Shown piece after piece: positions 18,173-27,436 of a DNA stretch of 55,970 nt. Both the position numbers and the translations under genes were made by a program. Numbering within the stretch: the stretch's first letter is position 1; the number at the start of each line of letters is the position of its first letter. Under the pieces are notes generated by a model. It did not search any database. It was not told where the DNA came from and worked only from the letters and a program-made list of their open reading frames with translations. Source of the stretch: Planctomycetaceae bacterium. Lineage in GTDB: Bacteria > Planctomycetota > Planctomycetia > Pirellulales > Pirellulaceae. The stretch lies in the NCBI GenBank assembly GCA_002724245.1, contig PBOG01000028.1, positions 1-55,970 on the forward strand, read 5' to 3'.

Positions 18173-19012
18173 ATGGGCAACGCTGACAAGAACCTACCAG
18201 CCACCTTGGATCAAACCACTATGACGCGTGGACGCGTTCCAGAAAACACCGCCAAGAATGCGATTCAGATTCAGGACCTGGGAGTTATTCTCACTGACAC
18301 TGTCATTCTGGATTCACTGTCATTGGAAATTCCACAGGGACAGTGGGTCGCGATCGTAGGCCCCTCTGGCTGCGGCAAATCGACTTTGCTGCGAACCATT
18401 GCCGGCTTGACCCCGCCTTCGAAGGGTACCATCACCTGGAGCCAACCCTCTTCGCCGCGCCCACCACTGGCTTTCGTATTCCAGGACCCAACCCTCCTGC
18501 CATGGCGTACGGTCCACGATAATATTCGTCTGCCACTGGAATTATCTGACGGGCGACAATCTGCCCAACAAACCGCGATCGCGGAAAAAGTACAGCTCGT
18601 GGGCCTTGACGAAGGTGACATGAACAAGTTTCCCCGCATGCTCTCTGGAGGCATGAAAATGCGCGTGTCATTGGCTCGCGCACTAATCACGAACCCCGCG
18701 GTACTGCTTCTCGACGAACCTTTCGCAGCACTGGACGAAATCCTTCGACAACAACTGAACGAAGACCTTTTACGAATCTGGACAACAAGCCGTACTACTA
18801 CGGTGATGGTAACCCACAACGTCGCGGAAGCTATTTTCCTGGCCGAGCGCATTCTGGTTATGGGTGACCACGGCCAGCTACTGGCTGACGTGGCAATTCC
18901 ATTTACCTACCCCCGCCAGCGTGCCCTGCGCACTACTTTGCAGTTTGCAGAAGTAAATCAACAGATCTCAGAAATACTCTTCACCCAAAGCCGAGGAGAT
19001 GCTGGGAAATGA
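18173..19012 (+). CDS. ABC importer ATPase, NitT/TauT/ThiZ type
   Basis: A 279-residue ATPase. Walker A is GPSGCGKST (63-71), Q-loop FVFQDPTLLPW near Gln104, signature LSGGM (157-161), Walker B VLLLDEP (177-183) and H-loop His215 in VTHNVAEA. The pattern with DPTLLPW is typical for SsuB/TauB/ThiZ. The frame has 30 residues before the nucleotide-binding domain; ATG 18221 is an alternative start. Its stop overlaps the permease start as ATGA, so the two are coupled. Substrate follows from the binding protein at 19899-20948, which is convergent. Confidence 0.92.
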   Translation: MGNADKNLPATLDQTTMTRGRVPENTAKNAIQIQDLGVILTDTVILDSLSLEIPQGQWVAIVGPSGCGKSTLLRTIAGLTPPSKGTITWSQPSSPRPPLAFVFQDPTLLPWRTVHDNIRLPLELSDGRQSAQQTAIAEKVQLVGLDEGDMNKFPRMLSGGMKMRVSLARALITNPAVLLLDEPFAALDEILRQQLNEDLLRIWTTSRTTTVMVTHNVAEAIFLAERILVMGDHGQLLADVAIPFTYPRQRALRTTLQFAEVNQQISEILFTQSRGDAGK

Positions 19013-19839
19013 ACAATCTCACTCGACAACGCAATCGCTCCCGACAGCACAACGCTGCGCGTTTGCCTCCACAACTCCGAGCCCTTCTTCCACCACTGTT
19101 ATTCCTGACCTTCGTGCTGGTCAGCTGGCAACTGATCGAAGTCTGGATAAACATTCCGAAAATCCTCCTTCCTAGTCCCCTGGAGATTCTCGCAGGAGCG
19201 TTTGAGAAACGCTCGCAGTTAGCTTCTGCTGCCTGGATCACCTCGCGCGCGGCACTCAGTGGTTTTGCTTTGGCACTCCTGCTGGGAACCAGCAGTGCAT
19301 TGGTCTTTTCCGTGTCGCAACTTGCTCGACGAGCCATCTACCCGTACATGATTCTGTTGCAAACCGTTCCCATCGTCGCCATTGCGCCACTCGTCATTAT
19401 CTGGTTTGGTGGCGGACTTAACAGTATTGTGGCCATCATCACGATCATCAGCGTATTTCCTATCGCCACCAACGTGACTACTGGCCTGACTTCCGTTGAC
19501 CCAGGACTCGATGACCTGATGACCTTGTATGGCGCTAGCAACTGGCAAAAGTTATGGAAGCTCCGTTTACCTACAGCGCTTCCTTACCTGATTAGTGGCG
19601 CCCGTGTTTCCAGTGGACTGACCATTGTCGGCGCCATCGTCGGTGAGTACATGGCGGGATACCAATCACAAAGTCCAGGATTGGGATATTACGTGTTTCT
19701 CGCCAGCACCAATGCGCAGTCAGAAATCCTCTATGCCAGCATCTTCATTTCCACGACGCTGGGAATTCTGCTATTCGGCCTGGTAACACTCGTGGGAAAA
19801 ACCGCCTTGGCGCGATGGACGTTTGAAATGGAGCAATAG
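19009..19839 (+). CDS. ABC importer permease, NitT/TauT/ThiX type
   Basis: A 276-residue inner-membrane permease of the BPD_transp_1 family with about six helices: residues 24-44 (ALLPPLLFLTFVLVSWQLI), then segments around 80, 105, 135, 190 and 245. The cytoplasmic coupling loop GASNWQKLWKLRLPTALPYLISG matches the EAA motif. The N-terminus is strongly basic. It starts in a 4-base overlap with the ATPase gene. It is 59 bases from, and convergent with, the binding-protein gene. Confidence 0.92.
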   Translation: MNNLTRQRNRSRQHNAARLPPQLRALLPPLLFLTFVLVSWQLIEVWINIPKILLPSPLEILAGAFEKRSQLASAAWITSRAALSGFALALLLGTSSALVFSVSQLARRAIYPYMILLQTVPIVAIAPLVIIWFGGGLNSIVAIITIISVFPIATNVTTGLTSVDPGLDDLMTLYGASNWQKLWKLRLPTALPYLISGARVSSGLTIVGAIVGEYMAGYQSQSPGLGYYVFLASTNAQSEILYASIFISTTLGILLFGLVTLVGKTALARWTFEMEQ

Positions 19840-19898
19840 GCTGACGGTGAAAAATCACGCCGGTTGCAGCATTGGCCAAGCAACTCACACATCCGAAA

Positions 19899-20948
19899 TC
19901 AAGGAGCATCCCCTTTGCTGCCAACCAAAGTAGCATCAAAGGCGGCACCGGCATCAAGTTCTGCGGAGATCAGTTCGATCTCAACCAGCTGGTCCGCTAA
20001 CTCTCGCCAGCGACGCTCTGTCATTCTCCCCAGCTCCTCTTTGGCCATCCCCTCGGGCAAACACAGATCTTGAAGAATCTTCGCCCCATAATCCAGAATG
20101 TCCCGCCCCATTTCCTCGTTAAGTCCATGAATATGATCGTTCACTGGTCCAGGATCTTCCAGATAAGATTGCCAGCCACGAATGCTCGCACGCGTTACTT
20201 TCTCAACCAGTTCGCGTTGTTCACGCAGCGTCTTGCCGTTTACAAGGAGCAAGCTTGTGTAAGGATTAAAGCCCAACTCCGACACCATCAGGGCACGCGG
20301 ATCGCCACCCTTCTCGCGAGCCACAAACGGCTCACTGAACACATAGCCTTGCTGGGCGAAATTCGGATCCTGCAAAAAATTGGTCACATTGCCGGGATAG
20401 CCAACAATCCGCACATCCTTCAAAGAAAGTTTTTTCTGCATATACAACGCGAAAGCACGACCGGCGCTAATCGCCAACGTAAGTCCCTGCAAATCTTCCA
20501 ACTTCTGGATGCCCGAATTTTCATGCACCATAATACAGCGAGGGCTCATCTGCAGAGGTGCCATCAGCGCCACCACGTCCGCCTCCTCATTACGCCCCGT
20601 CAACACCTGATCCGCATTCCCCACCGCAAAGGTAGCGCGCTGCGCGGTTAGCAATTGAATAACTGGTGCACCGGGACCACCAGGCAGGATCTTGACTTCA
20701 AGGTTTTCTTCCTCAAAAAAACCCCGCACCTGAGCAGCGTAATAACCGCCATGCTCCGCTTCTGGAAACCAGTTCAGAGCAAGCGTTATCTGGGTTCGCA
20801 CAGCAGCGGGCTGGGCTGATTTTTTCTCAACCGGCGGCTGCGAGGTCGACATATCTGGAGAACCACAACCTCCCAAAAACAAGAGACTGCAGGCAACAAG
20901 GGCAGGGCAGGGCAGATAAGAGTACATAAGCTGGGTCTTGCGTCTCAA
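19899..20948 (-). CDS. ABC substrate-binding lipoprotein, NMT1/THI5-like
   Basis: A periplasmic binding protein of about 349 residues. The signal peptide ends in a lipobox (FLGGC) and the mature part starts near ITLALNWFPEAEHGGYYAAQ, a hallmark of the NMT1/THI5 family, followed by GGPGAPVIQLLTAQRATFAV. Family members bind thiamine precursors, riboflavin or related compounds; I cannot choose. The TTG at 20948 gives a basic n-region (MRRKTQ), while ATG 20927 gives a signal peptide without charge; neither has a good ribosome site. The TTG overlaps the stop of a small possible gene upstream (TTGA). It is most likely the partner of the ATPase and permease at 18173-19839. Confidence 0.9.
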   Translation of the reverse strand: MRRKTQLMYSYLPCPALVACSLLFLGGCGSPDMSTSQPPVEKKSAQPAAVRTQITLALNWFPEAEHGGYYAAQVRGFFEEENLEVKILPGGPGAPVIQLLTAQRATFAVGNADQVLTGRNEEADVVALMAPLQMSPRCIMVHENSGIQKLEDLQGLTLAISAGRAFALYMQKKLSLKDVRIVGYPGNVTNFLQDPNFAQQGYVFSEPFVAREKGGDPRALMVSELGFNPYTSLLLVNGKTLREQRELVEKVTRASIRGWQSYLEDPGPVNDHIHGLNEEMGRDILDYGAKILQDLCLPEGMAKEELGRMTERRWRELADQLVEIELISAELDAGAAFDATLVGSKGDAP

Positions 20949-21166
20949 AAAGGAGTTCGACTTCGAAGTCTGAAAAATCTTGCCGCGCCATCTGGAACGC
21001 GCACCGGGTCAACACGAGAGGCGCCCACGGGCATACCCTTAAGACCCAGCCACCGAATGGTACTGACACGGCCAACCGTCGGCCACCGTAGAAGTGTACG
21101 AGGCGGCAGATGGTAAGACAATCCAGGAACATTGGCCAACACGTCTGTAATCCCACGGCTTGCCAT
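20945..21166 (-). CDS. Possible small protein upstream of the binding protein
   Basis: A 73-residue open frame from ATG 21166. The composition (MASRGITDVLANVPGL at the start, then Arg- and Pro-rich) is plausible but matches nothing I know, and the ribosome site is weak. Its TGA overlaps the TTG start of the binding-protein gene, which would couple translation if both are real. A second open frame overlaps on the same strand, so chance is a serious alternative. Confidence 0.3.
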   Translation of the reverse strand: MASRGITDVLANVPGLSYHLPPRTLLRWPTVGRVSTIRWLGLKGMPVGASRVDPVRVPDGAARFFRLRSRTPF

Positions 21167-21271
21167 CTTTCAGAATTCATAAATTTCACCGCCATTTTGT
21201 AGCGCAAGCGGACAAGAGAAGCACCATTGGCGATAGAATGTGCACACCGTTACAACCGCAGGAAACATCCC

Positions 21272-22030
21272 ATGGATCAAATCCAGGGCCAAATACGCGA
21301 ACCGATTATGACGCGCCGGCGCTGGTTCCTGCGCGGTTTCACCGCCGGGATTCTGCTGTGTGCCGCAATCACCTCGCTCTCCTACTTCCAGCGTTCGGAG
21401 AGCTGGGGCGATTTACTTGGAGGCCACCCCAATCGCGCTGAAGCCATGGGATTCCCTGTACAGCTTTGGGAAAAGGGCAACAATTATGGTGGTTACTATG
21501 TGTATCCAACCGGCCTGCTGATCAACGGCATGACTGTCCTGTTGGTGGGAAGTCTGTGCGGTTTTCTGACAGTACTATTTTCCTCACGCCTTAATCGCCT
21601 GATTCGCGAACTCTCTCAGCGTCAGAATGCACACCAGGCAAACTTCCAGTTCTCGATTCGCGGATTACTCTGGCTCACCTGCCTGTCCGCGCTGGTGCTG
21701 GCTGTCTGCCGTACGGTGCTGACACCGTCCCCGCGAGTTCTCGGAAGCATCTACCTGCTAGGCCCCTGGATTCTCGTCTCGATTGCCTTGCTACCGCAAA
21801 AGATTGCAATCGAACAGCGAGCATGGATCCTCACTGTTTCAGCTGCCCTGTTGATAGTGGCTGCTATCATCGTAGGTGGCGCTTTGCCACTTCCAGTTCC
21901 CTTTGAAAAGGTGTTGCTGGGCATCTATATCTGCTGGACTCCACAAAGTGCAAGCACTGCATTGTTGCTCAGCATCACGATGCTGGTGCACTACCGCCGT
22001 TTACTCGTAGCGAATGAATCATCCCAATAG
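21272..22030 (+). CDS. Multi-pass membrane protein, function unknown
   Basis: A 252-residue protein with about six membrane segments, including RGFTAGILLCAAITSLSYF, GMTVLLVGSLCGFLTVLF, FSIRGLLWLTCLSALVLAV, a segment around SIYLLGPWILVSIALL, and ILTVSAALLIVAAIIVGG. The FSIRGLLWLTCLSALVLAV segment is a recurrent planctomycete membrane motif. ATG 21272 is chosen because AGGAAA lies 6 bases upstream; the longer frame lacks a site. It stands alone between opposed genes and I assign no function. Confidence 0.8.
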   Translation: MDQIQGQIREPIMTRRRWFLRGFTAGILLCAAITSLSYFQRSESWGDLLGGHPNRAEAMGFPVQLWEKGNNYGGYYVYPTGLLINGMTVLLVGSLCGFLTVLFSSRLNRLIRELSQRQNAHQANFQFSIRGLLWLTCLSALVLAVCRTVLTPSPRVLGSIYLLGPWILVSIALLPQKIAIEQRAWILTVSAALLIVAAIIVGGALPLPVPFEKVLLGIYICWTPQSASTALLLSITMLVHYRRLLVANESSQ

Positions 22031-22214
22031 GAAAACGTAACGCCAACACGCTGCATGCTGACACGCCGATACGTGTGTCACTCCGGTGAACCACCCTGCG
22101 TGCCAACGTTTCGGCATCAATCGAGCAGCGGTATCTGCTCGCACTTGCAGCCACTGCTTCCCGTTCAAACACGAGTAACCGACCAGGCCACGAATTCGCC
22201 AGCGGGATAAGATC

Positions 22215-22997
22215 CTACGCCGCACGCAGCGTTCCTGCCTGCCGCGTCCCACAGTGGTCATCGCCTGAATGCCGAGACGAGTGCGGCTGTCTTTGCCGCG
22301 GAAAACGGACTTGACCGGGACGTCGTGTCCGGCTGGCGGCCCAGGATTCCGCCTCACTGGTGAGAAGGTTGATAATGTTATTCACTCGCTGGCAATAAAA
22401 GTCCAGCTGTGCTCGTGAGAGCTCTGGTGGCACCTCGATACGTGGCCCCATAATCCCTCGTACCCGAGACCCCGGACGTGGCAGTGCAAACCGGTCCCAA
22501 CTGGAAACACGCCAGGGCCTTTCATAACCAAACCCCACCGGGATCACTGGACTCCTCAATTGCGAAGCCAGGAAAATGGCGCCTGGAGCCATTTTCCTGC
22601 GGGGGCCCCGGGGACCGTCAGAAGCCATGGCTACGGACAGCACCACCCCAGATCGTGCCAACTTGCGCAGTGCTGTTGCACCGCCGCGCGCCGTTGAACC
22701 ACGGACAATCCCAAAACCGAGAAGCTCCGAAGCACAGCTGACAACCGCCGCATCACGATGACGACTCGCCAGGGCGGTCACGTCACAATGGCCCCATGTG
22801 ATGGTCGGAAAAAACAGGTACTCATGCCAGAATGCATAAACACAAGGACCGACATATCCCGGAAGTGCTGGATCTGTCGTGCGATCGTAGTGGGCAACCT
22901 GAAAATCAAGAGTCCGCGCCAATAAACGCATCCCTCGTTCCAGACCAAATCCCAATAGACGCGTCTTCCATGAGTAACGTCGCGCCAACCGATCCAT
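22215..22997 (-). CDS. DUF374 lysophospholipid acyltransferase family protein
   Basis: A 260-residue protein related to LPLAT enzymes that acylate lipids at the inner membrane. It has VYAFWHEYLFF (53-63) carrying the catalytic-type His, RGSTARGG (99-106) and DGPRGPRRK (127-135), the DUF374 hallmarks. The acceptor is not known; lipid A-type or phospholipid precursors are possible. ATG 22997 has a near-perfect AGGAGG 4 bases upstream. The C-terminal 50 residues are Arg/His/Ser-rich and do not look like part of the domain. dapF follows upstream on the same strand at a distance of 67 bases. Confidence 0.88.
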   Translation of the reverse strand: MDRLARRYSWKTRLLGFGLERGMRLLARTLDFQVAHYDRTTDPALPGYVGPCVYAFWHEYLFFPTITWGHCDVTALASRHRDAAVVSCASELLGFGIVRGSTARGGATALRKLARSGVVLSVAMASDGPRGPRRKMAPGAIFLASQLRSPVIPVGFGYERPWRVSSWDRFALPRPGSRVRGIMGPRIEVPPELSRAQLDFYCQRVNNIINLLTSEAESWAASRTRRPGQVRFPRQRQPHSSRHSGDDHCGTRQAGTLRAA

Positions 22998-23064
22998 ACT
23001 TCCTCCTATTGCCTCTATGCCAACACTCATCACTGCGTCAAACCGATCTCATTCAATTCTGGCC

Positions 23065-23901
23065 CTACGACAGCCACTCACCAGTAAAGACTGTCGCTGC
23101 GGGACCAGTCATATATACGTGGTTGTCGGATTCATTCCATTCAATTTCCAGATCGCCGCCTCGCAAATGATTGAGAATTTTCCGTTCCGTGCGACCACTC
23201 AGGACACCTGCGACACACACAGCACTCGCACCTGTACCACAGGCCCATGTTTCCCCTGAACCACGTTCCCAAGTCCGCTGCCGAACTTCACTTCCATTTT
23301 GAACTTCCACAAATTCCACATTAATACGTTCGGGAAATCGCGAGTCCGTTTCAATGGCTGGACCGATCCCAAGCACCCATTCGTCCGTCGCCTCTTCAAC
23401 AAAAATTACACAGTGCGGATTACCCATCGAGACACACGTTACATCAACCGACCGCGATGCGATCTTCAATGGGCAGTCAACAACCGGGGATCCGGAAAGC
23501 GTCGTCGGTACACGAGCGGCTTCCAGAATGGGCTCACCCATGTCGACTCTGACCTGTTCGACAAGCCCATCTTGCACACGAACTTCCACCGCCAGCACAC
23601 CGTTACCGGTCTCGATGGCAATCGTGTCGGAGCGGACGATTCCCTGATCAAAGACGTATTTCGCAACACACCGGATCCCATTTCCGCACATCTGGGCCTC
23701 ACTCCCATCGGCGTTGAACATCTGCATCCGTGCATCTGCAATGTCTGAGGGTCGGATTAGAATCAATCCGTCGCCTCCGACTCCAAACCGGCGGTCTGAA
23801 ATCCGGGTGGCCAGCGAAGCCGGATCTGGCGGAATCGGCTCCTGAAAACAATCGACGTAAACGTAGTCATTGCCAATGCCGTGCATCTTGGTGAATCGCA
23901 T
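23065..23901 (-). CDS. dapF: Diaminopimelate epimerase DapF
   Basis: Converts LL- to meso-diaminopimelate for lysine and peptidoglycan synthesis by a two-cysteine racemase mechanism. The 278-residue protein starts [17 protein letters not shown], with the first catalytic Cys72 in [16 protein letters not shown] and the second Cys221 in [14 protein letters not shown]. Length and all motifs match active enzymes. The DUF374 gene follows 67 bases downstream on the same strand and may be co-transcribed. Confidence 0.97.
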   Translation of the reverse strand: MRFTKMHGIGNDYVYVDCFQEPIPPDPASLATRISDRRFGVGGDGLILIRPSDIADARMQMFNADGSEAQMCGNGIRCVAKYVFDQGIVRSDTIAIETGNGVLAVEVRVQDGLVEQVRVDMGEPILEAARVPTTLSGSPVVDCPLKIASRSVDVTCVSMGNPHCVIFVEEATDEWVLGIGPAIETDSRFPERINVEFVEVQNGSEVRQRTWERGSGETWACGTGASAVCVAGVLSGRTERKILNHLRGGDLEIEWNESDNHVYMTGPAATVFTGEWLS

Positions 23902-24205
23902 TATTTTCGCCAGCCCTACTCAACCTTGAAACGCCGGATTTAGATCGCGGTCGTGCAAACACGGCCACTGGGGACATTCTCATCACATGAGATCGAACAT
24001 GGAACGAGCAAGGGATTGTAGCGACAAGTCAGGAATCGACGCCAGACACAACACCGTGCCGCAGCAACTTGAACGTATCCCTGCCGACACCCTTGCCCCA
24101 CCATCCATCACCGCGACAACCATTACCCTGAATACCTTGAGATATCCTGAACGCCACCGCGCGGAATGCGTTACAACAGCCGTCTGCAAGTGGCGAAGAA
24201 CTCAT
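23902..24205. other. Intergenic region without recognised features
   Basis: About 300 bases between dapF and the AsmA-like gene on the same strand. Open frames here are short and of unnatural composition, and I see no hairpin with a T-run. It should hold the dapF promoter. Confidence 0.5.
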
Positions 24206-27200
24206 TTATCGACGCCTCATCGTACGAAACGGCCGTGTCAGGAAATTTCCGTCCGACTGCCTGGCACGGGCCGCCTCTGGAAAGAGTTGTTGAAGTGTCT
24301 CATCAATTTCCGGAAAACCCTTCGCTCGGACATTTGGTTCCTCCAACGTTCCTCCCACTTCGATCTCCAGAATATTCCGGCTCGCCTCATCGAGTAGTGA
24401 CGTAATCAACGGAAGTTGGATTTGGCTGCGACCAACGCGGGTGTAAAAACGCAGATTCAATTCACGGTCCAGATTCATCCAGCTATTACGGCCATGCAGA
24501 CTGATCGCATCGCCTTTGAAATCAATCGTATCAAAATAGATCGATTCACCACGCACACGAAAATCTATATCCGCAGTCGTAAATGCAGTCGTATCGGGTG
24601 GCTTGATCGTCAACAACTTCAACAACCGCACCATAACAGGCAGCTCATAAACATCTGCGTTACGTAACCGGACCTGGCCAGATCCTTGCAGAGCATATAG
24701 ACCTTTATTGCTGCCACTCAACTGCAATATCGCGTAAACACGCCCCGAAAGATCATGCTCGCCGGACAATCGTTCCTTGGAAAACCGCGCCAAGTCCGAG
24801 TTCGCCAATGACATCTTGATGCCAAAATTGACTTCATCGCGCAACCATATCTCCGAATCAACAAGCAGTTTCCCGCCAAACACCGAACCGCTCAATTCAC
24901 GCGGTTCCTGCTTTCTTCCACGCTCTGCCCATGTGCCCAGAAGCACTCGGTCGTCGTCGATCCAAAGCGGCCCTTTGAGGCTCGTGATTTGCGCGTCTTG
25001 ATAGATCAAAGAGTCAACATCCAACTCACCGCTACACTGCACTCCGTCTTTATCGTGATGGCCGGTCAAACGGACACTTCCGTGAACATGATTTAGCTGC
25101 ACTCCGCAATCCAGATTCGCGTCATAAGCGTGCATTACAACATCCCAATTAGACTCGGGCACAACCCCTGCGACTCCAGTCATTCGTAATGCACCATGCA
25201 GATTCACAGTTCCGTCAAACGCCATCCTTGTGATGCCTGTAGCCAATTTCTCTGGCAACGCGGTTACCAAATCCGAGTTCAGAACAACGCGGTCCGCGTC
25301 CAATTGCTTGAAATCGACCAGCCACTGACCGCGCGGCCCGAACTGACACTCGCCTCGCGCCAGAATTTCTGTTTCGTTGTGACGTGCCCGCACTTCCTGC
25401 AGTACGAGTTTGCCATCACGATAATGAACCGCACCACGGAGATCGTTCAGAGCAAACGGGAACCATGCGGGACGAATCCGAATACTGCGTCCCTCCAGGT
25501 TACGATCCGCGGGCCACTTTTGTGCTCGCACATCAATCGAAACACGCGGTTGATCGGAATCAAAACGAATGCCCACATCCAACTGATCTACTGACCCCGT
25601 CAGACGCAATTTCGACCACACCTCCTGCTCTTGAGGCCGCAGCGCAGACTGCAATTCCTCATCAAGTGGTACATCATTGGCGGACAGGTCCAGCGACAAG
25701 CGGCCGCCTGGCCGATTGTCGTGTGCAACCCAGCGTCCCTGACCCGCCAGATACGCACTACCGTGGCGCCCCTGCAGCTCACTGATTGTCCAGTCGCGAT
25801 CGTTCAACTCCAGAACGCCACTTACATTTGTAATGGGATAGGGAAATTTCGAATATTCGATGGCCCCCTCTTGAATCACCAATACTGCAGTCCGCAGGTA
25901 CTTTTCAGAAGCCGCCTTCCGACTCACCCGTAATTGCTTGAGCCAAATACCTCCCTGAGCGTTTAGTGACAGGACAATGGCTCTCGACTTGGGCTCAAGC
26001 GCCATGATCAGGTTTTCGTCAAGTGGGACAGGACCATCCGCATGAACGGTACACCACCCGGTGGACATGACCCCCGGGTTTGCGAATTCAAATGATATCG
26101 TAAGTGGCTGACCGTTAGCTAAAGCGCGTAGCCGCCGTGCCTGGATCACCCCATCCTCATAACGCACGATTCCGCGGCACGCCGTCAATCGGTAAGGAAA
26201 TTTGTGGTAGGAAAACGATGCGTCAATACATTCGACCACAGCGCTAGCATGCAATTCCTCGCCTTGCATCTGGGCGTGAAGATCGATGTTGACCATACCT
26301 TCCGGAGAAAATTTTGGAACGAGTGACTTAAACCTTTCAGGCAGGGCTTCAAGCAACTCCCGGTCGACCGTCAAATCTCGCAATCTAAGCCGCCCACTAC
26401 GAGGCGCCTCGGCACCCCAGCCTTGTTGATTTCCGGCGACAAAAATAGTGGTCGCACCGTTGCGCACAGAAAGCTGGTGGAGCTCAAAATGTCCATTGTC
26501 ACCAGAAAACTCTGCCCGCAGCGCAGTAAACGGAGTCGACCATCGCGGATCCTGAAGCTGGCCGTCGACGACGTTCCCCGAAACCGAAAAACGAATATCT
26601 CCACCTGGTTCGCGGGGGCTGCCAATCTTGAATTCCAGCGTTCCGTTTGCCTGAAGCCCGGCAAGTGGCGCAATCATCTGGCGAATGTCCGTGGGCAAAC
26701 GTTCCGTCAATCGTGGCGAAAATTCAAAATCGGCGACGCGACCATCTAGATCCCAACGAGTCGCGTCGTGGCGAATCTTCCCAGTTAGCTGAATCTGCGA
26801 TGCAAAATCAGCCGACATAGAACCCTGCAGCATCAAGTCGGGCGCATCTTCAGCGGGAATCAGATCTAAGTTTAAATCCTGAATGAGAAGTGGCTGATCG
26901 GTACCGTAGAGGCGTACAGACGCATCTACAATCTGAATGGGGGGGAAAGAGCCACTATCTCTGGAAGGTAAAGAACGCAGCTTCTCGAAAATCTCCTTGC
27001 TTTGATCCGGGCGGCAATGGAACTCGAGGTGCCGGACCACAACACGTTCAATAGACGGAACGATAGAACGTGTCAGTAATTGTGAAATCTCGACATTGCA
27101 TTCAACGATCAATTCATCAATCGCTGCCAAAGGATCACCTTCAGGTGATGCAATCGTCAGACCCCGGATCTCAATTCCGCGCCCCCCAACTCGCCGCGCA

Positions 27201-27412
27201 TTCGCGATGACAATCTGAAAATCCTCCAGGTGGCCCGCCAACTGCTGCGCCAGCCGGACTTGGATTTCCTGATCGATCCGGCGCAAGGAAAAGACTGCTG
27301 CACCGCCACCCAAGCCGGCTACCATCATTACGGCAAGCAGTAGCCAGGAACCTCTGCGACGCGAGCGTGCAGGGGCATCGCGGACAGACTGCGATGTACT
27401 ACGGGCATCCAT
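24206..27412 (-). CDS. AsmA-like large envelope protein
   Basis: A 1068-residue protein with a basic N-terminus and one membrane helix (SWLLLAVMMVAGLGGGAAVF, about 22-41), then a very long beta-rich exported part with recurring strands like ARRLRALANGQPLTISFEF and VHYRDGKLVLQEVRARHNE. The C-terminal 150 residues match the AsmA-like C-terminal domain (a LRVRNADVYELPVM-type start, then SIYFDTIDFKGDAISLHGRN and a final EVGGTLEEPNVRAKGF). The AsmA/TamB family forms bridge-like proteins that move lipids between membranes; a role in lipid transport is a family inference. It is transcribed toward dapF; the GT39 gene lies 24 bases upstream on the same strand, so the two likely form an operon. Confidence 0.82.
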   Translation of the reverse strand: MDARSTSQSVRDAPARSRRRGSWLLLAVMMVAGLGGGAAVFSLRRIDQEIQVRLAQQLAGHLEDFQIVIANARRVGGRGIEIRGLTIASPEGDPLAAIDELIVECNVEISQLLTRSIVPSIERVVVRHLEFHCRPDQSKEIFEKLRSLPSRDSGSFPPIQIVDASVRLYGTDQPLLIQDLNLDLIPAEDAPDLMLQGSMSADFASQIQLTGKIRHDATRWDLDGRVADFEFSPRLTERLPTDIRQMIAPLAGLQANGTLEFKIGSPREPGGDIRFSVSGNVVDGQLQDPRWSTPFTALRAEFSGDNGHFELHQLSVRNGATTIFVAGNQQGWGAEAPRSGRLRLRDLTVDRELLEALPERFKSLVPKFSPEGMVNIDLHAQMQGEELHASAVVECIDASFSYHKFPYRLTACRGIVRYEDGVIQARRLRALANGQPLTISFEFANPGVMSTGWCTVHADGPVPLDENLIMALEPKSRAIVLSLNAQGGIWLKQLRVSRKAASEKYLRTAVLVIQEGAIEYSKFPYPITNVSGVLELNDRDWTISELQGRHGSAYLAGQGRWVAHDNRPGGRLSLDLSANDVPLDEELQSALRPQEQEVWSKLRLTGSVDQLDVGIRFDSDQPRVSIDVRAQKWPADRNLEGRSIRIRPAWFPFALNDLRGAVHYRDGKLVLQEVRARHNETEILARGECQFGPRGQWLVDFKQLDADRVVLNSDLVTALPEKLATGITRMAFDGTVNLHGALRMTGVAGVVPESNWDVVMHAYDANLDCGVQLNHVHGSVRLTGHHDKDGVQCSGELDVDSLIYQDAQITSLKGPLWIDDDRVLLGTWAERGRKQEPRELSGSVFGGKLLVDSEIWLRDEVNFGIKMSLANSDLARFSKERLSGEHDLSGRVYAILQLSGSNKGLYALQGSGQVRLRNADVYELPVMVRLLKLLTIKPPDTTAFTTADIDFRVRGESIYFDTIDFKGDAISLHGRNSWMNLDRELNLRFYTRVGRSQIQLPLITSLLDEASRNILEIEVGGTLEEPNVRAKGFPEIDETLQQLFPEAARARQSDGNFLTRPFRTMRRR

Positions 27413-27436
27413 TCCCGAACCTTCAAATCATCATTG

